Shown here one piece after another: positions 1-5,897 of a DNA stretch of 8,888 bases; the stretch's first letter is position 1; each line of letters starts with the position of its first letter. A program made the translations under genes and the position numbers. Below the pieces are notes generated by a model. It ran no database searches and was not told the DNA's origin. It was given only the letters and a program-made list of their open reading frames with translations. Source of the DNA: an uncultured Chitinophagaceae bacterium (lineage in GTDB: Bacteria; Bacteroidota; Bacteroidia; Chitinophagales; Chitinophagaceae); the NCBI GenBank assembly GCA_903832075.1, contig CAILAF010000084.1, forward strand, positions 1 through 8,888. Direction: 5' to 3'.

Positions 1-9
1 AATTTTAGT

Positions 10-609
10 ATGTCATTAATGCTCGGTAAAAAGGTTTTTGGGAATCCTGCCAATTCAGGAAACCTATTATCAAAAGAAGAAGCAAATGAATTGTTTCATT
101 CATGGGTTATCAATCCTCGTTTACAATTACACATGAAACAATATGCACAGTTAATGAAATCTTGGGCTGAAGAAAAAGAAAATTTAAATGAGACGGATGC
201 ATGGAAATGGCAACTGGCGGGACTTTTACTCGATGCCGATTGGGATCAATGGCCTGACCAGCATTGCAAAAAAATTATTGAAGAATTAGAAAATAGAAAT
301 ATTGATCCTGAAGTTTTGCATGCCATTGCATCTCATGGTCATTTGCATTTTGGTGTTGAGCCAGAAACTAAAATGGATAAAATGTTATATGCGTTTGATG
401 AATTAAGCGGATTGATTCATGCTTACTCTTTAATGCGTCCAAATGGTTATGAAGGAATGGATTTAAAAGGTGTGAAAAAAAGGTTGAAGGAAAAAACTTT
501 TGCTGCAAATGTTTCGCGGGAAGATATTAATGATGCCTGCAACAGAGCCAATATTCAATTAGATGATCTAATAAATTTTATTATTCCCAGACAAGCAACT
601 GTTGTTTAA
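10..609 (+). CDS. HD-superfamily hydrolase-like protein with degenerate HD dyad
   Basis: This 199-residue cytoplasmic protein resembles the small predicted-hydrolase branch of the HD superfamily (COG2316-like, from memory). Visible landmarks in family order are H41 in the first helix (LQLHMKQ), the segment AGLLLDADWDQWPDQH at residues 70-85, HAIASHGH at 104-111, and DELSGLIHAYSLMRP at 130-144. The second landmark normally reads LLHD. Here residue 74 is Leu (codon CTC, 229-231), so the metal-binding His of the HD pair is missing while D75 remains. Catalysis is therefore doubtful and the protein may be a ligand-binding or inactive homologue. The start is the ATG at 10. The frame is open to the left edge, so a start further upstream is possible, although about 20 residues already precede the conserved core. 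There is no signal peptide. The gene ends tail to tail with bshB1. The exact substrate of the family is not known to me. Confidence 0.8.
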   Translation: MSLMLGKKVFGNPANSGNLLSKEEANELFHSWVINPRLQLHMKQYAQLMKSWAEEKENLNETDAWKWQLAGLLLDADWDQWPDQHCKKIIEELENRNIDPEVLHAIASHGHLHFGVEPETKMDKMLYAFDELSGLIHAYSLMRPNGYEGMDLKGVKKRLKEKTFAANVSREDINDACNRANIQLDDLINFIIPRQATVV

Positions 610-1334
610 GTTACATTTTGAATAAATGCATCAAAATTTTTTATCCCTAACACTTTTTCTGAAATAAAGCCTTCCGCATATTGTACACCAATTCTTTTAC
701 CCAACATCATTGCTCTTGCTTTGATTGTTTCTAAAAACTGTGGCGTAGAAATATAAGTTTGCGGTTCGCTGTTATCAGATGTATTGAATTGAGTAGTATA
801 ACAAAGAATTGATTCGATTTTTTTATCAAATGATGCTGAAACATCAATTACAAAAGATGGTTGAATAAATCTATCTTGAATATAATGAAACACATAAGTT
901 GGTCGCCATGCATCTTGATGTTTTCCCTCCACTTCTGTTTTAATTTTTCGCAGCCCTGCAAGGAAAGCCGCGTCAGTAACCAATTTGGCACTACGACCAT
1001 GATCCGGATGACGATCTTCTAAAGCATTACATAAAATAATTTCCGGTTGATATTTTCTGATTACTTCTATTACTTTTCTTTGATGCGCTTCATCATTAGC
1101 AAAAAATCCATCAGCCATTTTTAAATTTTCTCTTATACTAACTCCCATCACTTTTGAAGCATTGGCTGCTTCAATTTTTCTTGTTTCAGCATTCCCTCTT
1201 GTACCTAATTCACCTTTTGTTAAATCAATGATACCAACTTTTTTTCCTTCAGCAATCGCTGAAATGATTGTTCCTGAACAACCTAATTCAACATCATCCG
1301 GATGAACACCAAATGCTACTATATCTAATTTCAT
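606..1334 (-). CDS. bshB1: Bacillithiol biosynthesis deacetylase BshB1 (LmbE/PIG-L family)
   Basis: This 242-residue zinc-dependent deacetylase is predicted to remove the acetyl group from GlcNAc-malate, giving GlcN-malate. That is the second step of bacillithiol synthesis, after BshA and before BshC, in the cytoplasm. The LmbE-family metal motif HPDD lies at residues 11-14 and the third ligand motif HPDH at 109-112. The TKGELGTRG segment (39-47) and the ending EGFISEKVLGI (221-231) are characteristic of BshB1. The length matches the Bacillus enzyme of about 235 residues. I chose the ATG at 1334 because MKLDIVAFG is the usual family N-terminus. An ATG two codons earlier (1340) is equally possible. 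The open frame extends to 1520, but that would run through the rpmE2 terminator and coding end, so it is rejected. bshA and bshC are not in the window. No clear promoter is seen, and readthrough from rpmE2 is plausible. Confidence 0.9.
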   Translation of the reverse strand: MKLDIVAFGVHPDDVELGCSGTIISAIAEGKKVGIIDLTKGELGTRGNAETRKIEAANASKVMGVSIRENLKMADGFFANDEAHQRKVIEVIRKYQPEIILCNALEDRHPDHGRSAKLVTDAAFLAGLRKIKTEVEGKHQDAWRPTYVFHYIQDRFIQPSFVIDVSASFDKKIESILCYTTQFNTSDNSEPQTYISTPQFLETIKARAMMLGKRIGVQYAEGFISEKVLGIKNFDAFIQNVT

Positions 1335-1364
1335 TGTCATACAATAATAAATAAAAATTACTTT

Positions 1365-1391
1365 AATAAAAAATCCCGCAGTTGCGGGATT
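1365..1391 (-). terminator. Intrinsic terminator of rpmE2
   Basis: A perfect 9-bp inverted repeat, AATCCCGCA (1372-1380) and TGCGGGATT (1383-1391), is separated by two bases. In practice this gives a GC-rich stem with a four-base loop. Read on the minus strand, it is followed directly by a run of six T (1371-1366, counting the stem-end bases) and more AT. It begins 22 bases after the rpmE2 stop codon, so it fits as the terminator of rpmE2. It lies only about 25-30 bases before the bshB1 start, so it may also act as a partial attenuator between the two genes. Confidence 0.88.
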
Positions 1392-1413
1392 AATATTATC
1401 GTTAAAAGAAAAA

Positions 1414-1665
1414 TTAATCTTTCTTGGCGTAACGTTTTTTGAATTTATCAATACGTCCTGCTGTATCAACCAACATATTTTTACCGGTATAAAAAGGATG
1501 TGATGTGTTGGAAATTTCAATTTTCACTAACGGATACTCATTGCCATCTTCCCATTGAATAGTTTCCTTTGTGGCATAAGTTGATCTGCTTAAAAATGAA
1601 TAACCGTTACTCATGTCTTTGAAAACCACGAAACGATAATTCTCAGGATGGATACCTTGTTTCAT
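1414..1665 (-). CDS. rpmE2: 50S ribosomal protein L31 type B
   Basis: This 83-residue protein of the large ribosomal subunit matches type B L31. It has the N-terminus MKQGIHPENYRFVVFKDMS, the central SRSTYAT and the C-terminal SNTSHPFYTGKNMLVDTAGR-I-D-K-F stretch (residues 52-74). There is no cysteine at all, so the zinc-ribbon CxxC of type A L31 is absent, as expected for the zinc-independent form. In Bacillus that form replaces the zinc form under zinc starvation. In Bacteroidota it is often, I believe, the ordinary copy. I chose the ATG at 1665 because it gives the family N-terminus and because a strong promoter sits at 1722-1753, inside the longer open frame that reaches 1752. The gene has its own promoter, a leader hairpin and a terminator, so it can be a monocistronic unit, with possible readthrough into bshB1. 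Confidence 0.95.
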   Translation of the reverse strand: MKQGIHPENYRFVVFKDMSNGYSFLSRSTYATKETIQWEDGNEYPLVKIEISNTSHPFYTGKNMLVDTAGRIDKFKKRYAKKD

Positions 1666-1683
1666 TATTTTTTGTTTTAGGTT

Positions 1684-1701
1684 GCACGGATTTAGCCGTA
1701 C
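1684..1701 (-). promoter_or_regulatory. Leader hairpin in the rpmE2 5' UTR
   Basis: In the minus-strand transcript the sequence GUACGG-CUAAAU-CCGUGC can form a 6-bp stem (one G-U pair) with a 6-base loop. It sits within the roughly 50-base leader predicted from the upstream promoter and ends 18 bases before the rpmE2 start codon. It is the only GC-rich structure in this otherwise AT-rich leader. L31 genes of several other phyla carry structured leaders thought to be autoregulatory. Assigning that role here is inference. Confidence 0.4.
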
Positions 1702-1721
1702 GATTATTAAAATTTGGATGG

Positions 1722-1753
1722 CAAAGGTAATGCTTGGCAGATTTTTAACCAAA
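1722..1753 (-). promoter_or_regulatory. Bacteroidota-type sigma-70 promoter for rpmE2
   Basis: On the minus strand, TTTG (1753-1750) is followed by a 20-base spacer and TACCTTTG (1729-1722). This is an exact match to the Bacteroidota housekeeping promoter form TTTG-N17-23-TAnnTTTG. The predicted transcription start is about 1715, giving a leader of about 50 bases before the rpmE2 start. It also shows that the longer reading of the rpmE2 frame cannot be the translated one. Confidence 0.82.
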
Positions 1754-1787
1754 TGAAATTGAATTTTAAATAAAATGCAGACTGGTA

Positions 1788-2279
1788 TTAGCTTTTCATA
1801 TTCTCATATTGCAATGGAACTCCGAAATTTCCGTTTCTACATAAGGCAATCACATCTTGCAAGTCATCAATCTTTTTTGCAGTTACACGAATAGTATTAT
1901 CCATAATGGCAGCTTGAACTTTCAATCCGCTGTCTTTAATTGCCTTCACAATTTTTTTTGCATCATCCTGTTTCAATCCATTTTTTACAGAAATTTCTTT
2001 CTTCACAACTTTACCGCTGGGATAAGCATCTTTACTAAAATCAAATGCATTGGCATCAATGCCTTGCTTCATAGAACGACTGATTATCACATCAATCACT
2101 TGTTTCATTTTCATATCGCTCTCCACTTCTACCATCACTATAAAATCTTTTTTATTTAATTCGATTGACACATGTGAATCACGAAAATCAAAACGAATTT
2201 GAATTTCTTTTTTAACTGTGTTCATCGCATTATCTAAAGTTTGCAAATCAACTTTGCTGGCAATATCGAATGAAGGCAT
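1788..2279 (-). CDS. yajQ: YajQ family nucleotide-binding protein (UPF0234)
   Basis: This 163-residue cytoplasmic protein is the standard length for YajQ and matches it end to end. Landmarks are MPSFDIASKVDLQTLDNAMN (1-20), EIQIRFDFRDS (25-35), the SRSMKQGIDANAFDF region (67-81), GKVVKKEI (89-96), the KIVKAIKDSGLKVQA helix-strand (109-123) and the ending NFGVPLQYENMK (151-162). The family has two ferredoxin-like domains, binds nucleotides or RNA, and a Xanthomonas member binds cyclic di-GMP. The cellular role here is not known. I chose the ATG at 2279 because it gives the invariant MPSFD start; the open frame reaches 2330 but those residues are not family sequence. The gene is divergent from the GH109 gene across 69 bases and lies upstream of rpmE2 in the same direction, 122 bases away from the rpmE2 start. 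Confidence 0.95.
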   Translation of the reverse strand: MPSFDIASKVDLQTLDNAMNTVKKEIQIRFDFRDSHVSIELNKKDFIVMVEVESDMKMKQVIDVIISRSMKQGIDANAFDFSKDAYPSGKVVKKEISVKNGLKQDDAKKIVKAIKDSGLKVQAAIMDNTIRVTAKKIDDLQDVIALCRNGNFGVPLQYENMKS

Positions 2280-2293
2280 AAAAATATTTTTTA

Positions 2294-2301
2294 CAAATAT
2301 A
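2294..2301 (-). promoter_or_regulatory. Candidate -7 element for yajQ
   Basis: TATATTTG on the minus strand matches the Bacteroidota -7 box TAnnTTTG and ends 14 bases before the yajQ start codon, implying a very short leader. I find no TTTG box at the right spacing upstream. The intergenic segment 2280-2348 is otherwise plain AT-rich DNA. On the plus strand, towards the GH109 gene, only a poor TTG-N18-TCACTTTC match (2306-2334) is visible. Confidence 0.4.
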
Positions 2302-2348
2302 AAAATTGAAACGAGTTTTATTACATTCACTTTCTAAAACAATTAAAA

Positions 2349-3740
2349 ATGAGTTCATCTATTCATCGCAGAGATTTTATCAGACAAACAAGTTTAGCCG
2401 GTTTATCTGTTGGGTTATCATTAAATCATATTCAATCATTCGCTCCCTTATCATTAAATAAAGTAAGAGTTGGAATGATTGGTGTAGGTTTTCGCGGACA
2501 AGAACATGTTCGTTTAATGAGTGCCAGAGAAGATGTAGAAATTATTGCTATGGCCGATCCGGATAAAAAAATGATGGCTGATGCACAACAAATTATTGCC
2601 AAAGCCGGGAAGAAAACGCCAATTGAATTTAATAATGGCAATGACGATTATAAAAATTTATTAAAGCGTGATGATATTGATGCTGTTATTATTGCAACAC
2701 CATGGGAATGGCATATTCCGCAAGCCATTGATGCATTGAATGCAGGAAAAATTCCGGGCGTTGAAGTTTGCGGTGCTGTTCACTTTCAGGATTGTTGGGA
2801 TATTGTAAATGCAAGTGAAAGAACAAAATTACCGGTGATGATGTTAGAAAATGTTTGTTACAGAAGAGATGTGATGGCTGTTTTGAATATGGTACGTCAA
2901 GATTTGTTTGGAGAACTATTGCATTTGCAGGGTGGTTATGAGCATGATTTGCGTGGCGTGAAATTTAATGATGGTGTTACAGCATATGATAGTGGTGTAG
3001 AATTTGGGGCAAAAGGAATGAGTGAAGCAAAATGGAGAACACAACATTCAGTTGATAGAAACGGAGAATTATATCCAACGCATGGCTTAGGTCCTGTTGC
3101 AACAATGATTAATGTTAATCGCGGTAATCGTTTAACTAAACTTTCATCTGTTGCAACAAAATCAAGAGGATTGCATCGGTATATTTTAAATCATCCAAAA
3201 GGCGGAGCAAATCATCCAAATGCAAAAGTTAATTTTAAATTAGGTGATATTGTTACAACACAAATTCAAACTACAAATGATGAAACAATTGTTTTAACAC
3301 ATGATACTTCTTCTCCTCGCCCTTATAATTTAGGATTTCGTGTGCAAGGAACGAATGGTTTATGGCAAGATAATCATGCAGGAGAATTTAATGCAGGAAT
3401 GATTTATGTTGAAGGAAAAAGTAAACCGCATACTTGGGAAAATTCTGAATCATACATGAAACAATATGATCATCCATTATGGAAAAAATATGAAAAAGAA
3501 GCTGAAGGTGCAGGACATGGTGGCATGGATTGGTTTGTAGATAATGCTTTCATTGAATCAATCAAAAGAAAAACAGAATTTCCGTTAGATGTGTATGATT
3601 TAGCAACCTGGTATTCTATTACACCATTATCCGAAAAATCAATTGCAGAAGGTGGTACTTTGCAATTCATTCCTGATTTTACAAAAGGTAAATGGCAAAA
3701 CAGAAAACCAATTTTTTGTATTGGACAAGAAGATTATTAA
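2349..3740 (+). CDS. GH109 family glycosidase (alpha-N-acetylgalactosaminidase type), Tat-exported
   Basis: This 463-residue exported member of the Gfo/Idh/MocA fold closely resembles glycoside hydrolase family 109. The first characterised members are NAD-dependent alpha-N-acetylgalactosaminidases that release terminal GalNAc, as on blood-group A glycans. A twin-arginine signal (RRDFIRQ, 7-13) precedes a hydrophobic stretch to about residue 32, predicting export of the folded, cofactor-bound protein to the periplasm. The Rossmann motif GVGFRG is at 45-50 and the acidic MAD at 68-70. GH109-type blocks follow: ATPWEWHIP (116-124), ENVCYRRDVMAVLNMVRQ (167-184), KWRTQHSVDRNGELYPTHG (228-246), RVQGTNGLW (331-339), DHPLWKKY (374-381) and EGAGHGGMDWFV (386-397). 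R230, Y242 and H245 fit the active-site spacing I recall for the family. The gene ends with three in-frame stops (TAA TGA TGA, 3738-3746). Some family members have other substrates, so GalNAc specificity is inferred. Confidence 0.92.
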   Translation: MSSSIHRRDFIRQTSLAGLSVGLSLNHIQSFAPLSLNKVRVGMIGVGFRGQEHVRLMSAREDVEIIAMADPDKKMMADAQQIIAKAGKKTPIEFNNGNDDYKNLLKRDDIDAVIIATPWEWHIPQAIDALNAGKIPGVEVCGAVHFQDCWDIVNASERTKLPVMMLENVCYRRDVMAVLNMVRQDLFGELLHLQGGYEHDLRGVKFNDGVTAYDSGVEFGAKGMSEAKWRTQHSVDRNGELYPTHGLGPVATMINVNRGNRLTKLSSVATKSRGLHRYILNHPKGGANHPNAKVNFKLGDIVTTQIQTTNDETIVLTHDTSSPRPYNLGFRVQGTNGLWQDNHAGEFNAGMIYVEGKSKPHTWENSESYMKQYDHPLWKKYEKEAEGAGHGGMDWFVDNAFIESIKRKTEFPLDVYDLATWYSITPLSEKSIAEGGTLQFIPDFTKGKWQNRKPIFCIGQEDY

Positions 3741-3788
3741 TGATGAGCTGTAAAAACGAATTCACTTCTTGGTTTTGACTTTTTACTT

Positions 3789-4814
3789 TTAAATTGATAA
3801 TTGATATTGTTGTAAAAGTATGATTTGATTTTGAGCACGAATCAAATTATGCTTTTCATATTTACAGCCGTAATAAATATCATTATTTAAATAATCAGTT
3901 AAGAAACGAATGGCTTGCATATAAATTAAAAACTCGCCTGCAAAATAAAAGTGATCTTTTTCAAAATTGTTTAATTGATTTTCCATTTCGCTGAAATAGC
4001 CGTCCTGTATTGCTTTCAGGAAATCTGCTCGAATATTTATTTTATTCAAATCTTGTTCTTCTTCCGAAACAGGACAAACATAAGTTCTAATCATATCTCC
4101 AACATCACTTATAAAATAACCGGGCATAACAGTATCCAAATCAATTACACAAAGTCCTTTATCACTTTCATTAAATAATACGTTTGATATTTTTGTATCG
4201 TGATGTGTTACTCTTTTTTTTACTTCAGTATGCTGAATAAATTTTTCATATTTCTTTACAATTAATTGTTTTGATTGAATAAAATCAATTTCATTTTTTG
4301 ATTCAGTAATTCTCGTATCATTTCCATTACTGATCGTTTTTCCAAATTGATGGTAACGCAAAGAGAGATTATGAAAATCAGGTAAATTAATTTTCAATTG
4401 ACTCGCGTAAAACTCATTCAACAAAGCTGTAAACTTTGCAAACTGATTCGCTGCTTCATAAGCCTGCTGCGGGTTTTGAACCACATCAATGGTATGTGAA
4501 TTTTTAATAAAAGGAAAACATCGAAAATAGTTTTCATCAATTTTTATCATCGTTTCATCATTCAATCCTTTAATTGGAGAAACAAATAAATATTCAGGAT
4601 GATGCTGATTAAAATAGTTAGATAATAGTTTTAAATTATCATCAATTAATTTTGGTTCTTTAAAAATATTTGAATTTATCTTTTGTAATATAAATTCGCT
4701 TTCCTTATTAATAACTTTCCAAGTATGATTAATTAAACCTGTTCCAAAGTTTAAAACGGTTGCATTATTCCACTCATAAAATGAACTCAATTGCTGTAAA
4801 ATATTTTCATCCAT
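3789..4814 (-). CDS. nahK: NahK-like N-acetylhexosamine 1-kinase (APH-fold phosphotransferase)
   Basis: This 341-residue cytoplasmic kinase of the aminoglycoside-phosphotransferase fold resembles bifidobacterial NahK (about 359 residues), which phosphorylates GlcNAc and GalNAc at C1 with ATP. Visible blocks are NFGTGLINHTWKV (22-34, nucleotide loop), FILQKINSNIFKEP (41-54, with the lysine-bearing strand), the catalytic loop THHDTKISNVLF (203-214, catalytic D206 and metal-binding N211) and the DLDTVMPG metal motif (225-232, D225 and D227). THxDTKxxNVL and IDLDTVMPG distinguish this branch from true aminoglycoside kinases. Database relatives are sometimes labelled mucin desulfatase, a label the sequence does not support. 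I chose the ATG at 4814. An in-frame ATG at 4856 would add 14 residues and leave only 12 bases to the divergent gene. Flanking genes for a GalNAc-releasing glycosidase and a GlcNAc-releasing asparaginase support a sugar-kinase role. Substrate preference is inferred. Confidence 0.82.
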   Translation of the reverse strand: MDENILQQLSSFYEWNNATVLNFGTGLINHTWKVINKESEFILQKINSNIFKEPKLIDDNLKLLSNYFNQHHPEYLFVSPIKGLNDETMIKIDENYFRCFPFIKNSHTIDVVQNPQQAYEAANQFAKFTALLNEFYASQLKINLPDFHNLSLRYHQFGKTISNGNDTRITESKNEIDFIQSKQLIVKKYEKFIQHTEVKKRVTHHDTKISNVLFNESDKGLCVIDLDTVMPGYFISDVGDMIRTYVCPVSEEEQDLNKINIRADFLKAIQDGYFSEMENQLNNFEKDHFYFAGEFLIYMQAIRFLTDYLNNDIYYGCKYEKHNLIRAQNQIILLQQYQLSI

Positions 4815-4868
4815 ATTGCCAATATAAAACAATTTCTTATTCTTATCTTTCAACATTAAAATAATACA
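4815..4868. promoter_or_regulatory. Short divergent regulatory region between nahK-like and glycosylasparaginase genes
   Basis: The 54 bases between the two divergent start codons are almost pure AT and must hold both promoters, or the promoters overlap coding sequence. On the plus strand TATCTTTC (4844-4851) is one base off the TAnnTTTG -7 box, 17 bases before the glycosylasparaginase ATG. On the minus strand TATATTGG (4826-4819) is also one base off. Neither has a convincing TTTG at normal spacing. No operator-like inverted repeat stands out. Confidence 0.35.
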
Positions 4869-5882
4869 ATGCAAAGAAGAAAATTTTTAGCATTAAGTTC
4901 ATTGAGTTTATCTACAATAACTTTTTCATCATTCAAATCAATAGCTCCAATAAGAAAACCAATTGTTATTTCAACATGGGATGCCGGCATTGAAGCAAAT
5001 AAAGCAGCATGGCAAATTTTACGGAATGGCGGCACTGCGTTAGATGCAGTTGAACAAGGTGTAATGGTAACTGAATCATCACAAAATTGTTGTGTTGGAT
5101 TAGGCGCAAACCCAGATAGGGATGGATTTGTAACATTGGATGCAAGTATCATGGATCATCAATTTAATTGCGGCTCTGTTGCTTTTTTAGAACGCATTAA
5201 ACATCCTATTTCTGTTGCAAGAAGAGTGATGGAAAAAACACCGCATGTAATGTTGGTTGGTGAGGGAGCACAACAATTTGCAGTAGCCGAAGGATTTAAA
5301 TTAGAAGAAAAAAAATTAAGTAGTGAAGCTGAAAAATCTTATCAAAATTGGTTGAAGAAAAGTGAATACAAACCAATTATTAATATTGAAAGAACTAAAG
5401 GAGAAAATGCATTTGCTCCAAATAAATTAGAAACCGGTGAATGGAATCATGATACCATTGGAATGATTGCAATGGATGGCAATGGAAACTTAAGTGGCAG
5501 TTGTACAACGAGTGGTGCCGGTTTTAAAATGCGTGGAAGAGTTGGCGACTCTCCTATTATAGGTGCTGGACTTTTTGTTGATAACGAAATTGGCGCTGCT
5601 ACTGCAACCGGACAAGGTGAAGATGTAATTCGTATTTGCGGAACACATTTGGTTGTTGAATTAATGCGTAATGGTTTGCATCCCGAAGAAGCTTGTAAAA
5701 AAGCTGTTGAAAGAATTATTAAAGCAAAAGGAATTGAAAAAAGCAAACAAATACAAGTTGGTTTTATTGCTATTAACAAACAAGGTGAATATGGCGGTTA
5801 TTGTTTACAGAAAGGATTCAATTTTGCAGTTTGTTATGCAGATGATAAAAACTTTTTGGAAGATGGAAAATATATTTTGTAG
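4869..5882 (+). CDS. N4-(beta-N-acetylglucosaminyl)-L-asparaginase (glycosylasparaginase), exported
   Basis: This 337-residue Ntn hydrolase is predicted to cleave the GlcNAc-Asn bond left at the end of N-glycoprotein breakdown, yielding aspartate and aminosugar. A twin-arginine signal, MQRRKFLALSS followed by a Ser/Thr-rich hydrophobic segment to about residue 24, predicts periplasmic location. The mature part begins with STWDAG (35-40), whose Trp lines the substrate pocket in the Flavobacterium enzyme. The autocleavage site is NHD-TIGM, so the precursor should split between D195 and T196 (T196 codon 5454-5456), and T196 becomes the nucleophile of the small subunit. GRVGDSPIIGAG (223-234) supplies the Arg and Asp (R224, D227) that hold the substrate amino acid, and ATGQGED (246-252) completes the site. 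This organisation matches glycosylasparaginase better than plain isoaspartyl peptidase, though that activity cannot be excluded. It is the first gene of a three-gene run, 15 bases before cutC. Confidence 0.92.
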   Translation: MQRRKFLALSSLSLSTITFSSFKSIAPIRKPIVISTWDAGIEANKAAWQILRNGGTALDAVEQGVMVTESSQNCCVGLGANPDRDGFVTLDASIMDHQFNCGSVAFLERIKHPISVARRVMEKTPHVMLVGEGAQQFAVAEGFKLEEKKLSSEAEKSYQNWLKKSEYKPIINIERTKGENAFAPNKLETGEWNHDTIGMIAMDGNGNLSGSCTTSGAGFKMRGRVGDSPIIGAGLFVDNEIGAATATGQGEDVIRICGTHLVVELMRNGLHPEEACKKAVERIIKAKGIEKSKQIQVGFIAINKQGEYGGYCLQKGFNFAVCYADDKNFLEDGKYIL

Positions 5883-5897
5883 AAAAATAAATTATCA

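Noticed and set aside
1335..1520. A longer bshB1 starting at 1520
   Set aside because: The extra 62 residues would be encoded through the rpmE2 terminator and the 3' end of rpmE2, and they do not resemble the family.
1666..1752. A longer rpmE2 starting at 1752
   Set aside because: The frame contains the promoter and leader of rpmE2, and type B L31 begins at MKQGIHP.
1857..2159. 100-residue open frame on the plus strand
   Set aside because: It is antisense to yajQ, rich in Phe, His and Ile as expected from reverse-reading AT-rich coding DNA, and has no recognisable family.
2306..2334. TTG-N18-TCACTTTC as a promoter for the GH109 gene
   Set aside because: The -7 box has two mismatches to TAnnTTTG in DNA where such partial matches are common.
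2349..3740. Calling the exported Gfo/Idh/MocA protein a generic oxidoreductase
   Set aside because: The ordered blocks ATPWEWH, ENVCYRRDVM, WRTQHSVDRNGELYPTHG and EGAGHGGMDW are specific to GH109, so the more precise family name is supported.
3750..3786. Inverted repeat GTAAAAA...TTTTTAC between the convergent GH109 and kinase genes, considered as a bidirectional terminator
   Set aside because: The stem has only two G-C pairs and the loop would be 23 bases, so it is weak and expected by chance in such AT-rich DNA.
3789..4814. Reading the APH-fold kinase as an aminoglycoside-resistance enzyme or a mucin desulfatase
   Set aside because: The catalytic loop THHDTKISNVL and IDLDTVMPG are of the sugar-kinase (NahK) branch. 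There is no sulfatase motif such as C/S-x-P-S-R, and the neighbours are amino-sugar enzymes.
5447..5779. 110-residue open frame on the minus strand
   Set aside because: It lies entirely antisense to the catalytic half of the glycosylasparaginase, which is strongly conserved. It looks like a shadow of that gene.
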